From positions 942,052-1,006,051 of the forward strand of contig CAWAMJ010000020.1 in assembly GCA_963783085.1 (NCBI GenBank): 64,000 nt of DNA, read 5' to 3'. The DNA is from CAVYUC01 sp963783085. Lineage in GTDB: Bacteria > Bacteroidota > Bacteroidia > Bacteroidales > Prolixibacteraceae. The position numbers and the translations under genes are program-made. The notes below the pieces were generated by a model that saw only the letters and a program-made list of their open reading frames with translations, did not search any database and was not told where the DNA came from. Below are positions 33,498 to 41,023 of this stretch, piece after piece. Position 1 is the first letter of the stretch; every line of letters begins with the position of its first letter.

Positions 33498-36400
33498 TTA
33501 AAATGTAATATTCACACCAGCACTTACAACTTTATGGTGGGGAAAGAACTGACTCCTGCCTCTTGGTGTTTCAGGATCAAAAAGTTTTGTAGGTGTAAGT
33601 GTCAATAAATTTTCACCCGATAGATATACCCTAATATTGGAAATGTATTTAGAAGGCCTGATGTTATATCCCAACTGAGCACTTTTTAATCTTATATATT
33701 TCGAATCCTGAATCCAGAAATCAGATTCTTGCAGGTTCCAACTGTTTCCATAAGTTACAATTGGCCAGGTTCCATCGGGATTTTTTTCGGGGTCCCATGC
33801 TTCTTCAGCCATTGTTTTAGCTACAAAATTACCCCAGTTTGGACCTTCCATCAGTGCGCCATCAAGTGTATGCCACTTTTCCAATGCACCTTGAAAGAAT
33901 ATTGAGAAATCAAATGATTTATATTTTGCTGAAGCATTTATACCAAATTCATAATGCGGGTCTTCATCTGCCATTATATATTGGTCTCCATCAGGATAAA
34001 TCGACTGAGTAATAACACCATCGCCATTTAAATCTTCATAAATAATATCACCAATACCGACCTGGGGAACTATTGTTGCCGGATACTTATCGAAATCAGC
34101 CTGCGATTTATATAAGCCTGGCGACTTCAATCCTCGTAATGATGTCATTGAATAGCCTTCCTCCCAAACCGTAAATTTATCAGGGAAGTAAGGCCCCGTT
34201 CCTGCCAAATCCTCAATTTTGTTTCTTACATCAGAAAAATTAAGACCCACAGAATATTCAAATCCACCATTTCTTTGAGGACTGTAATAATTTACAGAGA
34301 TTTCATAACCATTATTAGAAACCGATGCTGCATTTTGGGTTGGAGGATCAACACCAGTTGTTGGCGCAATTGGTAAACTAAGTAATATATCTGTAGTTAA
34401 ATTCCAGTAATATTCAGCAACTATTTCTAATCTGTCAAAAAAACCAAGGTCAAATCCAATGTTTGTCATGGTTGTTGTTTCCCAGGTGATGTCAGGGTTT
34501 CCTGCAGTTGTAACTGCAGCACCCGAAACCACACTGCCGTTGAACGAATATGGTTGATTTAGATCATATGTGTTCAGGTATCTCCAAAGACCGATATCCT
34601 GATTACCTAATTGACCCCATGATCCTCTGAGCCTCAAGTTGGTGATAACATCGTTATCCAACAGAAATCCCTCCTGAGAAAGACGCCAACCTGCTGAAAA
34701 TGAAGGAAAAACCCCCCATCTATTACCTTTTGCAAATCTGGAAGAACCATCGTATCGAACATTTGCCTGGAATAAATATTTGTCATTATACGAATAATTA
34801 ACTCTTCCGAAGAACGATTGGAGACCCCATTCGGTATGTGCTCCAGTCCCTTCCTGTGCGTTAGCTGCACCTGCACTTATATCACGTAAATCGTTGTTGA
34901 AAAAATCCTGCCGGTATGCTTGAAGATAGAGCCATTTATTCGATATACCTTCATATCCAAAAGTCCCCTTAACATCATGTTTGCCAAATTTTTTGTCAAA
35001 ATTCAGGTATGCTCTCTGACTCCATTCCTTGGTATTTTCCTGTCGTTCGGTAAGACTATTAGTAGCAAACCAACCACCAACTGTTACCGGTTCGCCTGTT
35101 ATATAATTCCTCATACCCTGAAGCGAATTCATAAAGGTAGTTTCATGTTGTCCGTATGATTTTAGGGTGACATCGCCTTTAAGTGTAAGGTAAGGCAAAA
35201 TTTTATATTCAAGTCCTGCTTGATTTACAATTTCATCCCTATCTAATAACCTTTCACCATTTTCACTCATAGCAACGGCATTCCATTGTCCGCCAACCAA
35301 ATCGTATGTTCCATCAGGGTATTTACCAACAATGTCTCTGTTAATGTGAAGCATTGCCTGAACCAATCGCTGAGCAGTAAAACCAGGACCCTTTGCTTTT
35401 TTATTCATGTAATTCATATTGAAGGTAGCAGTCAATTTATCAGTAATGTATAAATCTGAATTTATTCTCGCTGACAAACGTTTATTGTTGAAATTGACAA
35501 TAGCACCATCTTGATCGAGATAGTTAACAGATGCAAATATTCTACCATTTTTCCCACCAGAAGTAATGGATATATTATGACGCTGCTGAACTGCATTTTT
35601 ATTGAAAAGATATGATTCATAATTTACCCAGGGATATTCAAATGGTTTAGTTCCGGCAAGAATATTATCAATTTGCTCTTGAGAATGTAAGGGTGGATTC
35701 CCTGCGTGAACATACGCATCGTTGTCCAGTTCCAGCCAGTTTTTTGTGTCAGCTTTTTCAGGATAACCTAAAATATTTTGCATTCCAATATTGTAACTAT
35801 AGTTAACGGTTGTTCCACCTACTGCACCACGTTTTGTAGTAATAAGAATAACACCATTAGCCGCTCTTGAACCATAAATTGAAGCGGAAGCAGCATCTTT
35901 CAAAACAGTTAATGATGCCACATCGTTAGGTTCAACAGTTGAAAGACTACGTTCCACTCCATCGACCAATACTAAAGGTTGGTTATTATTAAGTGTTCCA
36001 TTTCCCCTTATCCTAACTCTTATATCTTCACGACCTGGTTCACCTGCAAAGTTTTGAATAGTTAAGCCGGGGGATAGACCTTGTAATGCTGCAGCAGTAT
36101 TGGTAACATTAATGCTTTTTTCTTCCAATTCTTCACCCTGCACAGAGCTAACAGCTCCTGTTAAATCAGCCTTTTTCTGTGTTCCGAAGCCGACAACCAC
36201 AACCTCATCAAGGCCGATAGCGTCCTCTGCCATGGTCACATTAATACTAGTTTGGCTTCCAACATTCACCTCCTTCGTTCTCATCCCAACAAACGAAAAC
36301 ACCAGCGTGGCATTGTCGGGAATGTTGGAAATGGAATAACTGCCATCCGCATTAGTAACAGTGCCTTGCGTAGTGCCTTTCACAACCACGGATACCCCGG

Positions 36401-36860
36401 GCAAAGGCTGACCTGTGTCATCGGTTACAGTCCCGGAAACGGAACGTTGTTGCTGAGTTGCAACTATCTTTTTTCCAGTGGTTTCGAACACCTTTTTCTC
36501 CGGGCTTAACAAAATCAGGTAGTCTTCCATAACCTTGTAACCTATTCCCTCGCCTTTGAAAATTTCATCGAGGATTTGTTCTACGGTAGCATCTTTTGCT
36601 TTTACTGTTACGCGGCGGTTTACATCCACCTGTTCGTTCTGGTAAAAGAACCGGAAATTGCTGTTGTCTTCAATCTCCCTAAGTACGTCGCTTACTTTTT
36701 CATTTTCTGCCGTGAATGCAAATTTGGTAGCCTGCGAATAAACCGAGGCCGAAACCTGCATCAGGCAAGCAAAATAGATAATAGTAGTTAGTTTCATGGT
36801 TAAAACTAGTTTTTGCCAAAACCGGTTTTCCGGTAATCGCGCATCATCATTTTTTTTCAT
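33498..36860 (-). CDS. SusC/RagA-family TonB-linked outer membrane transporter with STN domain
   Basis: A 1120-residue TonB-dependent importer. After a signal (LTTIIYFACLMQVSASVYSQ) comes a secretin/TonB short N-terminal (STN) domain (FTAENEKVSDVLREIEDNSNFRFFY, about 50-105), which speaks to the FecR anti-sigma protein. A CarboxypepD-like domain (VSGTVTDDTGQPLPGVSVVVKGT, about 135-215), the plug (DEVVVVGFGTQKKADLTGAVSSV) and a long 22-strand barrel ending in VSAGVNITF follow. The STN domain and the sigma/FecR genes upstream form the trans-envelope signalling arrangement. The gene has a 108-base leader with two hairpins. Substrate unknown; no hydrolase is nearby. Confidence 0.95.
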   Translation of the reverse strand: MKKNDDARLPENRFWQKLVLTMKLTTIIYFACLMQVSASVYSQATKFAFTAENEKVSDVLREIEDNSNFRFFYQNEQVDVNRRVTVKAKDATVEQILDEIFKGEGIGYKVMEDYLILLSPEKKVFETTGKKIVATQQQRSVSGTVTDDTGQPLPGVSVVVKGTTQGTVTNADGSYSISNIPDNATLVFSFVGMRTKEVNVGSQTSINVTMAEDAIGLDEVVVVGFGTQKKADLTGAVSSVQGEELEEKSINVTNTAAALQGLSPGLTIQNFAGEPGREDIRVRIRGNGTLNNNQPLVLVDGVERSLSTVEPNDVASLTVLKDAASASIYGSRAANGVILITTKRGAVGGTTVNYSYNIGMQNILGYPEKADTKNWLELDNDAYVHAGNPPLHSQEQIDNILAGTKPFEYPWVNYESYLFNKNAVQQRHNISITSGGKNGRIFASVNYLDQDGAIVNFNNKRLSARINSDLYITDKLTATFNMNYMNKKAKGPGFTAQRLVQAMLHINRDIVGKYPDGTYDLVGGQWNAVAMSENGERLLDRDEIVNQAGLEYKILPYLTLKGDVTLKSYGQHETTFMNSLQGMRNYITGEPVTVGGWFATNSLTERQENTKEWSQRAYLNFDKKFGKHDVKGTFGYEGISNKWLYLQAYRQDFFNNDLRDISAGAANAQEGTGAHTEWGLQSFFGRVNYSYNDKYLFQANVRYDGSSRFAKGNRWGVFPSFSAGWRLSQEGFLLDNDVITNLRLRGSWGQLGNQDIGLWRYLNTYDLNQPYSFNGSVVSGAAVTTAGNPDITWETTTMTNIGFDLGFFDRLEIVAEYYWNLTTDILLSLPIAPTTGVDPPTQNAASVSNNGYEISVNYYSPQRNGGFEYSVGLNFSDVRNKIEDLAGTGPYFPDKFTVWEEGYSMTSLRGLKSPGLYKSQADFDKYPATIVPQVGIGDIIYEDLNGDGVITQSIYPDGDQYIMADEDPHYEFGINASAKYKSFDFSIFFQGALEKWHTLDGALMEGPNWGNFVAKTMAEEAWDPEKNPDGTWPIVTYGNSWNLQESDFWIQDSKYIRLKSAQLGYNIRPSKYISNIRVYLSGENLLTLTPTKLFDPETPRGRSQFFPHHKVVSAGVNITF

Positions 36861-36889
36861 AAATTTGAATGTTTTTGATTAAACAAAAT

Positions 36890-36949
36890 GGGTGTTACAG
36901 CACCCGTTTACAATGCAGGAGCCGGTTGATGTTACAGCATCTGCCGGCT
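36890..36949 (-). promoter_or_regulatory. Twin hairpins in the susC leader
   Basis: On the minus strand, GCCGG...CCGGC (36949-36920, with inner GATG/CATC) is followed by GGGTG ctgtaa CACCC (36905-36890) and a T-rich stretch. Both loops hold the same TGCTGTAACA sequence. The second hairpin with ATTTTGTTT looks like a weak terminator, so this may be a leader control point between fecR and susC. Confidence 0.45.
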
Positions 36950-36968
36950 TTTTTAATTTAGTTTGGTT

Positions 36969-37991
36969 TTAGTCATCATAGTCCTCCTGTTTCATTTTTT
37001 TAATTATAATTTGTTGACCTTCAATTTTATATTGTATGGGCAATGTATGTTTGATAATTTCCAGAATTTCCAGGATTGATTCGTTTTTAATGGTTCCCGA
37101 GTAGTGGTATTTCAAAATATCCGGGTTATCCACTTTTATATCCACTCCATATTTTCGTTCCAGTAAAACAATCAGTTCCTTAAAGTCCATGTTCAGGAAC
37201 ATCAGTTTGTTGTCTTTCCAGGAGGTGAATAGTTTGGTGTCTACTTGTTTGACTGCTATTTTATTTGATTCTTTGTTCAGCGCTACCTGTTCGCCGGGTT
37301 TTAAAATAATTGCACGTGGCAGATTGTATTTATCCGATGAAGTAATCCTGACCTGCCCTTCTTCCAGGGTAGTGGTTATTTCATTGTCTGTTTCATACGC
37401 TTTTACATTAAACCGTGTGCCGGTAACGTTTACATCGTAGAAATTTGTGTGTACCACAAAGGGACTGTTTGGCTGTTTGGTTACATCGAACCAGGCCTCG
37501 CCTTTTAAAAATACCTCCCGTTTTTTATCTTTCGATTTTGGTGAATACCAGAGTTCTGAACCTGCATTGAGGTACACCAGGGTGCTGTCGGCAAGTATCA
37601 TTTGAGAGACCGAGCCTTTGGGTGCTATGGAAGTAACATAAAGTGGTTCTTCTTTTAATGCGTAATTCACTACCAAACCGCCTATTAAAAGGCCGGCAAC
37701 GAGTATGGCTGCAAAACGATATAAAATCTGGAGATTGGTATTGAAACGGAACATATTGTGCCGGTAGTTTTGTTTAATTCTCAGAAGAAACCTCAACCAT
37801 TCTTTTTCTGTTTCGGCAATTTGTGAGGCATTGGTCAGGGAAGCTTCCCAGATATCTTTAATTTGCGTATAATATTTTGCGTTGTTTTTTGATTTGTCAA
37901 CCCAGGCAGCCAATCTTTCCATTTCCGAAGCTGTCAATTCTCCGTTAAGATGTGCAATAATTAAATCTTTTATCGATTTTTTTGAATCCAT
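36969..37991 (-). CDS. FecR-family anti-sigma regulator
   Basis: A 340-residue inner membrane protein. The N-terminal cytoplasmic part (about 1-90: LIIAHLNGELTASEMERLAAWVDKSKNN) binds the ECF sigma factor. One transmembrane segment follows (FAAILVAGLLIGGLVVNYAL, about 91-112). The periplasmic FecR domain (about 120-220, IAPKGSVSQMILADSTLVYLNAGSELWYSPKS...KREVFLKGEAWFDVTKQPNSPFVVHT) and a C-terminal DUF4974 domain (LMFLNMDFKELIVLLERKYGVDIKV) are complete. It receives the signal from the STN domain of the SusC protein. It starts 67 bases after the sigma gene. Confidence 0.93.
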   Translation of the reverse strand: MDSKKSIKDLIIAHLNGELTASEMERLAAWVDKSKNNAKYYTQIKDIWEASLTNASQIAETEKEWLRFLLRIKQNYRHNMFRFNTNLQILYRFAAILVAGLLIGGLVVNYALKEEPLYVTSIAPKGSVSQMILADSTLVYLNAGSELWYSPKSKDKKREVFLKGEAWFDVTKQPNSPFVVHTNFYDVNVTGTRFNVKAYETDNEITTTLEEGQVRITSSDKYNLPRAIILKPGEQVALNKESNKIAVKQVDTKLFTSWKDNKLMFLNMDFKELIVLLERKYGVDIKVDNPDILKYHYSGTIKNESILEILEIIKHTLPIQYKIEGQQIIIKKMKQEDYDD

Positions 37992-38058
37992 TCATTTATT
38001 CTTTCTAAGGGTTAGACACTTCGGTATTGAACATCCCTACCATAAATAAAAAGAAATC

Positions 38059-38656
38059 TCAAAAATTATGAAGTAGAAGTACAAGGAAGACAGTCAGATA
38101 ATCAGACAACCCTCCGCGTAACAGGGCCAGGGCTTTTGAAATGTGCTTTTCAACCATCTTAACCGAAATATCCAGCTTTTTCGCAATTTCTTTGTTTTTT
38201 AAAAAATCGCGCCGGCTCATTTTGAACACCTGGCGGCATTTTTCAGGCATTGATTGAACGATTTCATCCATTTTACCGTTTATCTCCAGTTCAAGTAAGC
38301 TTTGCAGCGGGTTATTATCATCAAAGTAAGCATCCTTTTCAACGGAATGTAGTTTGGCAACTAATTCTCCTTCAACGGAATGTTTTATGTTTAAATGTCG
38401 GCGATGGTTCAGACAATTGTTACGGACAGCCTGGAACAGGTAAGCTTTGGGTGATTCAATGGTTGAAATGATTCCCGGTTTTTCCCATAATTTCAAAAAG
38501 GCATCCTGCACCAAATCCTGTGAAACCCGCAAATCTCCTGTAAATTTATTGGCAAATAACACTAATCTTCCATGGTACTTGAAAGAATAGTTCCTCGAAA
38601 GCTTTAATGTCTTTTCGTTTTAGTCCGGAAAGTGATATTGGTTTGTTTCCATTCAT
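38059..38656 (-). pseudogene. ECF (sigma-70 family) RNA polymerase sigma factor, frameshifted
   Basis: Extracytoplasmic-function sigma factor paired with FecR. From ATG 38656 the frame gives MNGNKPISLSGLKRKDIKAFEELFF and then fails; the rest, from LFANKFTGDLRVSQDLVQDAFLKLWEKPG (region 2) to QVFKMSRRDFLKNKEIAKKLDISVKMVEKHISKALALL (region 4), is in another frame. One extra base in the AAA at 38582-38584 (TTT on the coding strand) explains it. The corrected junction reads FEELFFKYHGRLVLFANKFTG, and the protein is then 198 residues, normal for this group. The sixth gene in the window with such an indel. Confidence 0.88.
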
Positions 38657-38681
38657 CACAAGTTTAGGTTTAGATCAGAAA

Positions 38682-38689
38682 CAAACTTA
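38682..38689 (-). promoter_or_regulatory. Candidate -7 element of the ECF sigma gene
   Basis: The minus strand reads TAAGTTTG (TAnnTTTG), 26 bases before the ATG; a -33 element at the proper distance was not clear. Confidence 0.35.
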
Positions 38690-38742
38690 AAAAAAATAAA
38701 CAACAATTCCGCAGTAGGATTTATTTTTTGATTATGGGAAAT

Positions 38743-38780
38743 TAAAAAACCACCTGTAATTGATTTCCAGATGGTTTTTA
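38743..38780. terminator. Hairpin with flanking A/T runs in the gap before the repeat array
   Basis: AAAAACCACCTG and CAGATGGTTTTT pair over 12 positions with one mismatch and carry A- and T-runs, so the hairpin could stop transcription in either direction. No gene end is close, so its purpose is unclear. Confidence 0.4.
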
Positions 38781-38921
38781 TAATCTAACTAACCTAAAAC
38801 TATGTAAACTATAAGCAGGTGTTTGGTTGAGCGGTTCAGTGCATTGGCTTTTTTTAAACTGAGACACCCGAAAACAGAATTACCCTACCTTGTTTTGTGG
38901 GAAGGTGGGACGTGTGTAATT

Positions 38922-39327
38922 CATCGCCCTTACGGACAATGCTAATACGTGCCGGGACGTTGTCCCTGCACAACAGCCGACCACACCCGTGAAAGCCCTG
39001 AAAGGGCGGCATGTAAAAGCGTAGTGTGAAAGCGCTGCGGTTTAAGATGTGTGTATAATTAATCATAGCCCTGACGGACTATGCTAAAACGTGCCGGGAC
39101 GTTGTCCCTGGGTAACAGCCGACACCGTACGTAAGAGTTCTGAAAGAACGGCATGTATCAGCGCAGTGCGTAAGCGCTTCGGTTTTACATGTGTGTATAT
39201 TTAATCATAGCCCTTGCGGACTATGCTAAAACATGCCGGGACGTTGTCCCTGGGTAACAGCCAACACCATGTGTAAGAGTCTTGAAAGAACGGCATGGAT
39301 CAGCGCAGTGCGTAAGCGCTGCGGTTT
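38922..39327 (+). repeat. Structured repeat array, left side (3 units of 122 bases)
   Basis: Units at 38922-39043, 39064-39185 and 39206-39327, separated by 20-base AT-rich spacers. Each holds hairpin A (CATAG...CTATG), a stem ATGCCG...CGGCAT enclosing two small hairpins (GGGAC gtt GTCCC and a variable 5-base-pair stem with loop GAA), and hairpin D (AGCGC...GCGCT) ending in GCGGTTT. The variable stem changes on both sides together: GCCCT/AGGGC in unit 1 and GTTCT/AGAAC in unit 2; unit 3 (GTCTT/AGAAC) has one mismatch. All units have the same orientation as the transposase gene that follows. Confidence 0.9.
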
Positions 39328-39388
39328 AAAAATTTTGTTCAATCAAAACTTTCACTATTTTTCATGCAACCAACAGAAATTAATAATT

Positions 39389-39835
39389 ATGCCGCAATCA
39401 TTAGCACAAGTTTATGTTCACATTGTATTTTCAACAAAACATGGAAATCGATACATTGATGAAGGGTTAAGACCAAAGTTACAGTCGTACATAATCGGGA
39501 TTTTAAAAAATCTGGGAAGTTATACCCATGAAATTTATGCAAATCCCGACCACATTCATATTCTAGGCACCTTACCCCGGACAATTACGATGGCTCAAAT
39601 GGTAAATAAAATTAAGTCCAACTCATCGCGATGGGCAAAAACTGAAGGCTCTGAATATTTTCGGTGGCAGGATGGCTATGGAATTTTTTCAGTAAGCCCG
39701 TCAAAATTGGATTCGGTAAAAAAGTACATACAACACCAGCCTGATCATCACGATACCATCTCGTTTAAAGAGGAAATGCGCCTTTTTTTTGAAGAGTATG
39801 AAATTGAATATGATGAACGATATGTTTGGGATTGA
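39389..39835 (+). CDS. Solitary IS200-like (REP-associated, RAYT-type) Y1 transposase
   Basis: A 148-residue HUH single-tyrosine transposase: MPQSLAQVYVHIVFSTKHGNRYI, the histidine pair in ANPDHIHILGTLP, and the region with the catalytic tyrosine, SVKKYIQHQPDHHDTISFKEEMRLFF, ending YEIEYDERYVWD. This is the Transposase_17 domain. The frame is open into the left repeat array, but ATG 39389 is the natural start. No second IS gene (TnpB) is present. The gene is flanked on both sides by three copies of the same structured repeat in the same orientation, the arrangement known for RAYT genes with REP sequences in gammaproteobacteria. It probably acts on single-stranded hairpins of the repeats. Confidence 0.88.
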   Translation: MPQSLAQVYVHIVFSTKHGNRYIDEGLRPKLQSYIIGILKNLGSYTHEIYANPDHIHILGTLPRTITMAQMVNKIKSNSSRWAKTEGSEYFRWQDGYGIFSVSPSKLDSVKKYIQHQPDHHDTISFKEEMRLFFEEYEIEYDERYVWD

Positions 39836-39853
39836 AATTCATCACCACTCTTT

Positions 39854-40269
39854 CATAGCACTTGCGAATTATACTAAAACATGCCGGGACGTGTCCCTCG
39901 GTAACAACCAAATTCATCTGTTAGAGTCCTGAAAGGACGGCATGCATTAGCGCAGTGCGCAAGCGCTGCGGTTTAAGTTTAAGATTTATGTGTATTTAAT
40001 CATAGCCCTTGCGGACTATGCTGACACATACCGGGACGTTGTCCCTCGGTAACAGTCAATAACACCTGTAAGAGTCCTGAAAGGACGGCATGCATTAGCG
40101 CAGTGTGTAAGCGCTGCGGTTTAAGTTTAAGGTTTATGGTATTTAATCATAGCCCTTGCGGACTATGCTAACACATGCCGGGACGTTGTCCCTCGGTAAC
40201 AGCCAAATTCACCTGTTAGAGTCCTGAAAGGACGGCATGCATCAGCGTAGTGTGCAAGCGCTGCGGTTT
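39854..40269 (+). repeat. Structured repeat array, right side (3 units of about 122 bases)
   Basis: Units at 39854-39974, 40001-40122 and 40148-40269, with spacers of 26 and 25 bases. They have the same parts as the left array; the variable stem is GTCCT gaa AGGAC in all three. Unit 4 is worn (GTGTCCC instead of GTTGTCCC, and a broken hairpin A). The last unit overlaps the end of the convergent DUF4494 gene and encodes its C-terminal tail on the opposite strand. Confidence 0.9.
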
Positions 40270-40786
40270 TTTCAGGACTAATCATCCTTGATTCCTCATT
40301 ATTTTCTTCAATGGAGTTATCTATTTTTACGAAACCTTCGGGTACGGCAGATTCTGAGGGTTCATACGGAAAAACATCGACAATTGTGCTTACGGCCAGT
40401 GAGGAAACAACATAAGGAATGACAAGGTATTCCAAACTTTCATCGAGCCGTTCCAGCGCTTCTTTAATGTCGTCGGCCATTATTAAATAATACGTACGCA
40501 ACTTCTTTTCCTTTCCTGCTTCTTCGTCTATCGTTACCAGGTTAATGGTTGCTTTGAACCACCATTCGCCGGTGTCGTAAGGGAAAACTTCGCCTATTCG
40601 TGATTTTTTAATATCGGTCACATTGAAATCGCCTTTCACCATTTGGCGCATTTGGCCGATCATGCGGGATTCTGCGTCAGTGAACGAAACGGCATCAAGA
40701 AGGAAATTTTCAGTAACTACCTGTTCTTTACCGCTATCAAGGGTTTTGGTATATTTAACTTTACATTCAAACCAGGTTTGCATCAT
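40163..40786 (-). CDS. DUF4494 protein with a repeat-derived C-terminal tail
   Basis: A 207-residue protein from ATG 40786 (MMQTWFECKVKYTKTLDSGKEQ); the frame opens at 40816 but the internal pair of ATGs after AAAGAAAAAG is a better start. Residues about 1-155 follow the DUF4494 pattern of Bacteroidota (FECKVKY...VTENFLLDAVSFTDAESRM...IGEVFPYDTGEWWFKATINLVTIDEEAGKEKKLRTYYLIMADDIKEAL). The last 35 or so residues (KTAALAHYADACRPFRTLTG...) are encoded by the antisense strand of repeat unit 40148-40269, so the original end of the gene was displaced. Function unknown. Confidence 0.8.
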   Translation of the reverse strand: MMQTWFECKVKYTKTLDSGKEQVVTENFLLDAVSFTDAESRMIGQMRQMVKGDFNVTDIKKSRIGEVFPYDTGEWWFKATINLVTIDEEAGKEKKLRTYYLIMADDIKEALERLDESLEYLVIPYVVSSLAVSTIVDVFPYEPSESAVPEGFVKIDNSIEENNEESRMISPEKTAALAHYADACRPFRTLTGEFGCYRGTTSRHVLA

Positions 40787-40880
40787 AACTTTTTCTTTAT
40801 TTAAATGAAAGGGCAAAAATAGTTTTCTGAAACGATTTCAAAATATAAAATGAAATTAATGCTCTGCTTTTTGAAAATAA

Positions 40881-40908
40881 AAACCGGTCCATTTTTATGA
40901 ACCGGTTT
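40881..40908 (-). terminator. Terminator-like hairpin downstream of amt
   Basis: AAACCGGT and ACCGGTTT form an 8-base-pair stem; on the minus strand it continues into TTTTTATTTTC. Confidence 0.6.
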
Positions 40909-40954
40909 CGGGTCTTGCCAAACCTGTTTTAATCTTCGATTGATTTTCTTAAGA

Positions 40955-40989
40955 AAGGACCCACCCCGCCGGGAGGCGGGCGGATCCTT
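40955..40989 (-). terminator. G/C-rich hairpin 35 bases after amt
   Basis: An imperfect stem of about 14 base pairs (AAGGATCCgCCCGCC with GGCGGGgtGGgTCCTT) on the minus strand, followed by TTCTT. It is either the main amt terminator or a mobile G/C-rich palindrome acting as one. Confidence 0.65.
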
Positions 40990-41023
40990 AGCAGACAACA
41001 ACAGACATAAATTCGAAGAAGGT

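Noticed and set aside
39233..39388. N-terminal extension of the transposase reading into the left repeat
   Set aside because: This part is encoded by repeat unit 3 and the spacer before ATG 39389, and resembles no transposase sequence; the family start is MPQSLAQVYVHIVF.
38922..40269. The regularly spaced repeats as a CRISPR array
   Set aside because: Repeats are 122 bases with spacers of only 20-26 bases that resemble each other and are AT-rich; there are no cas genes, and the repeats fold into several hairpins.
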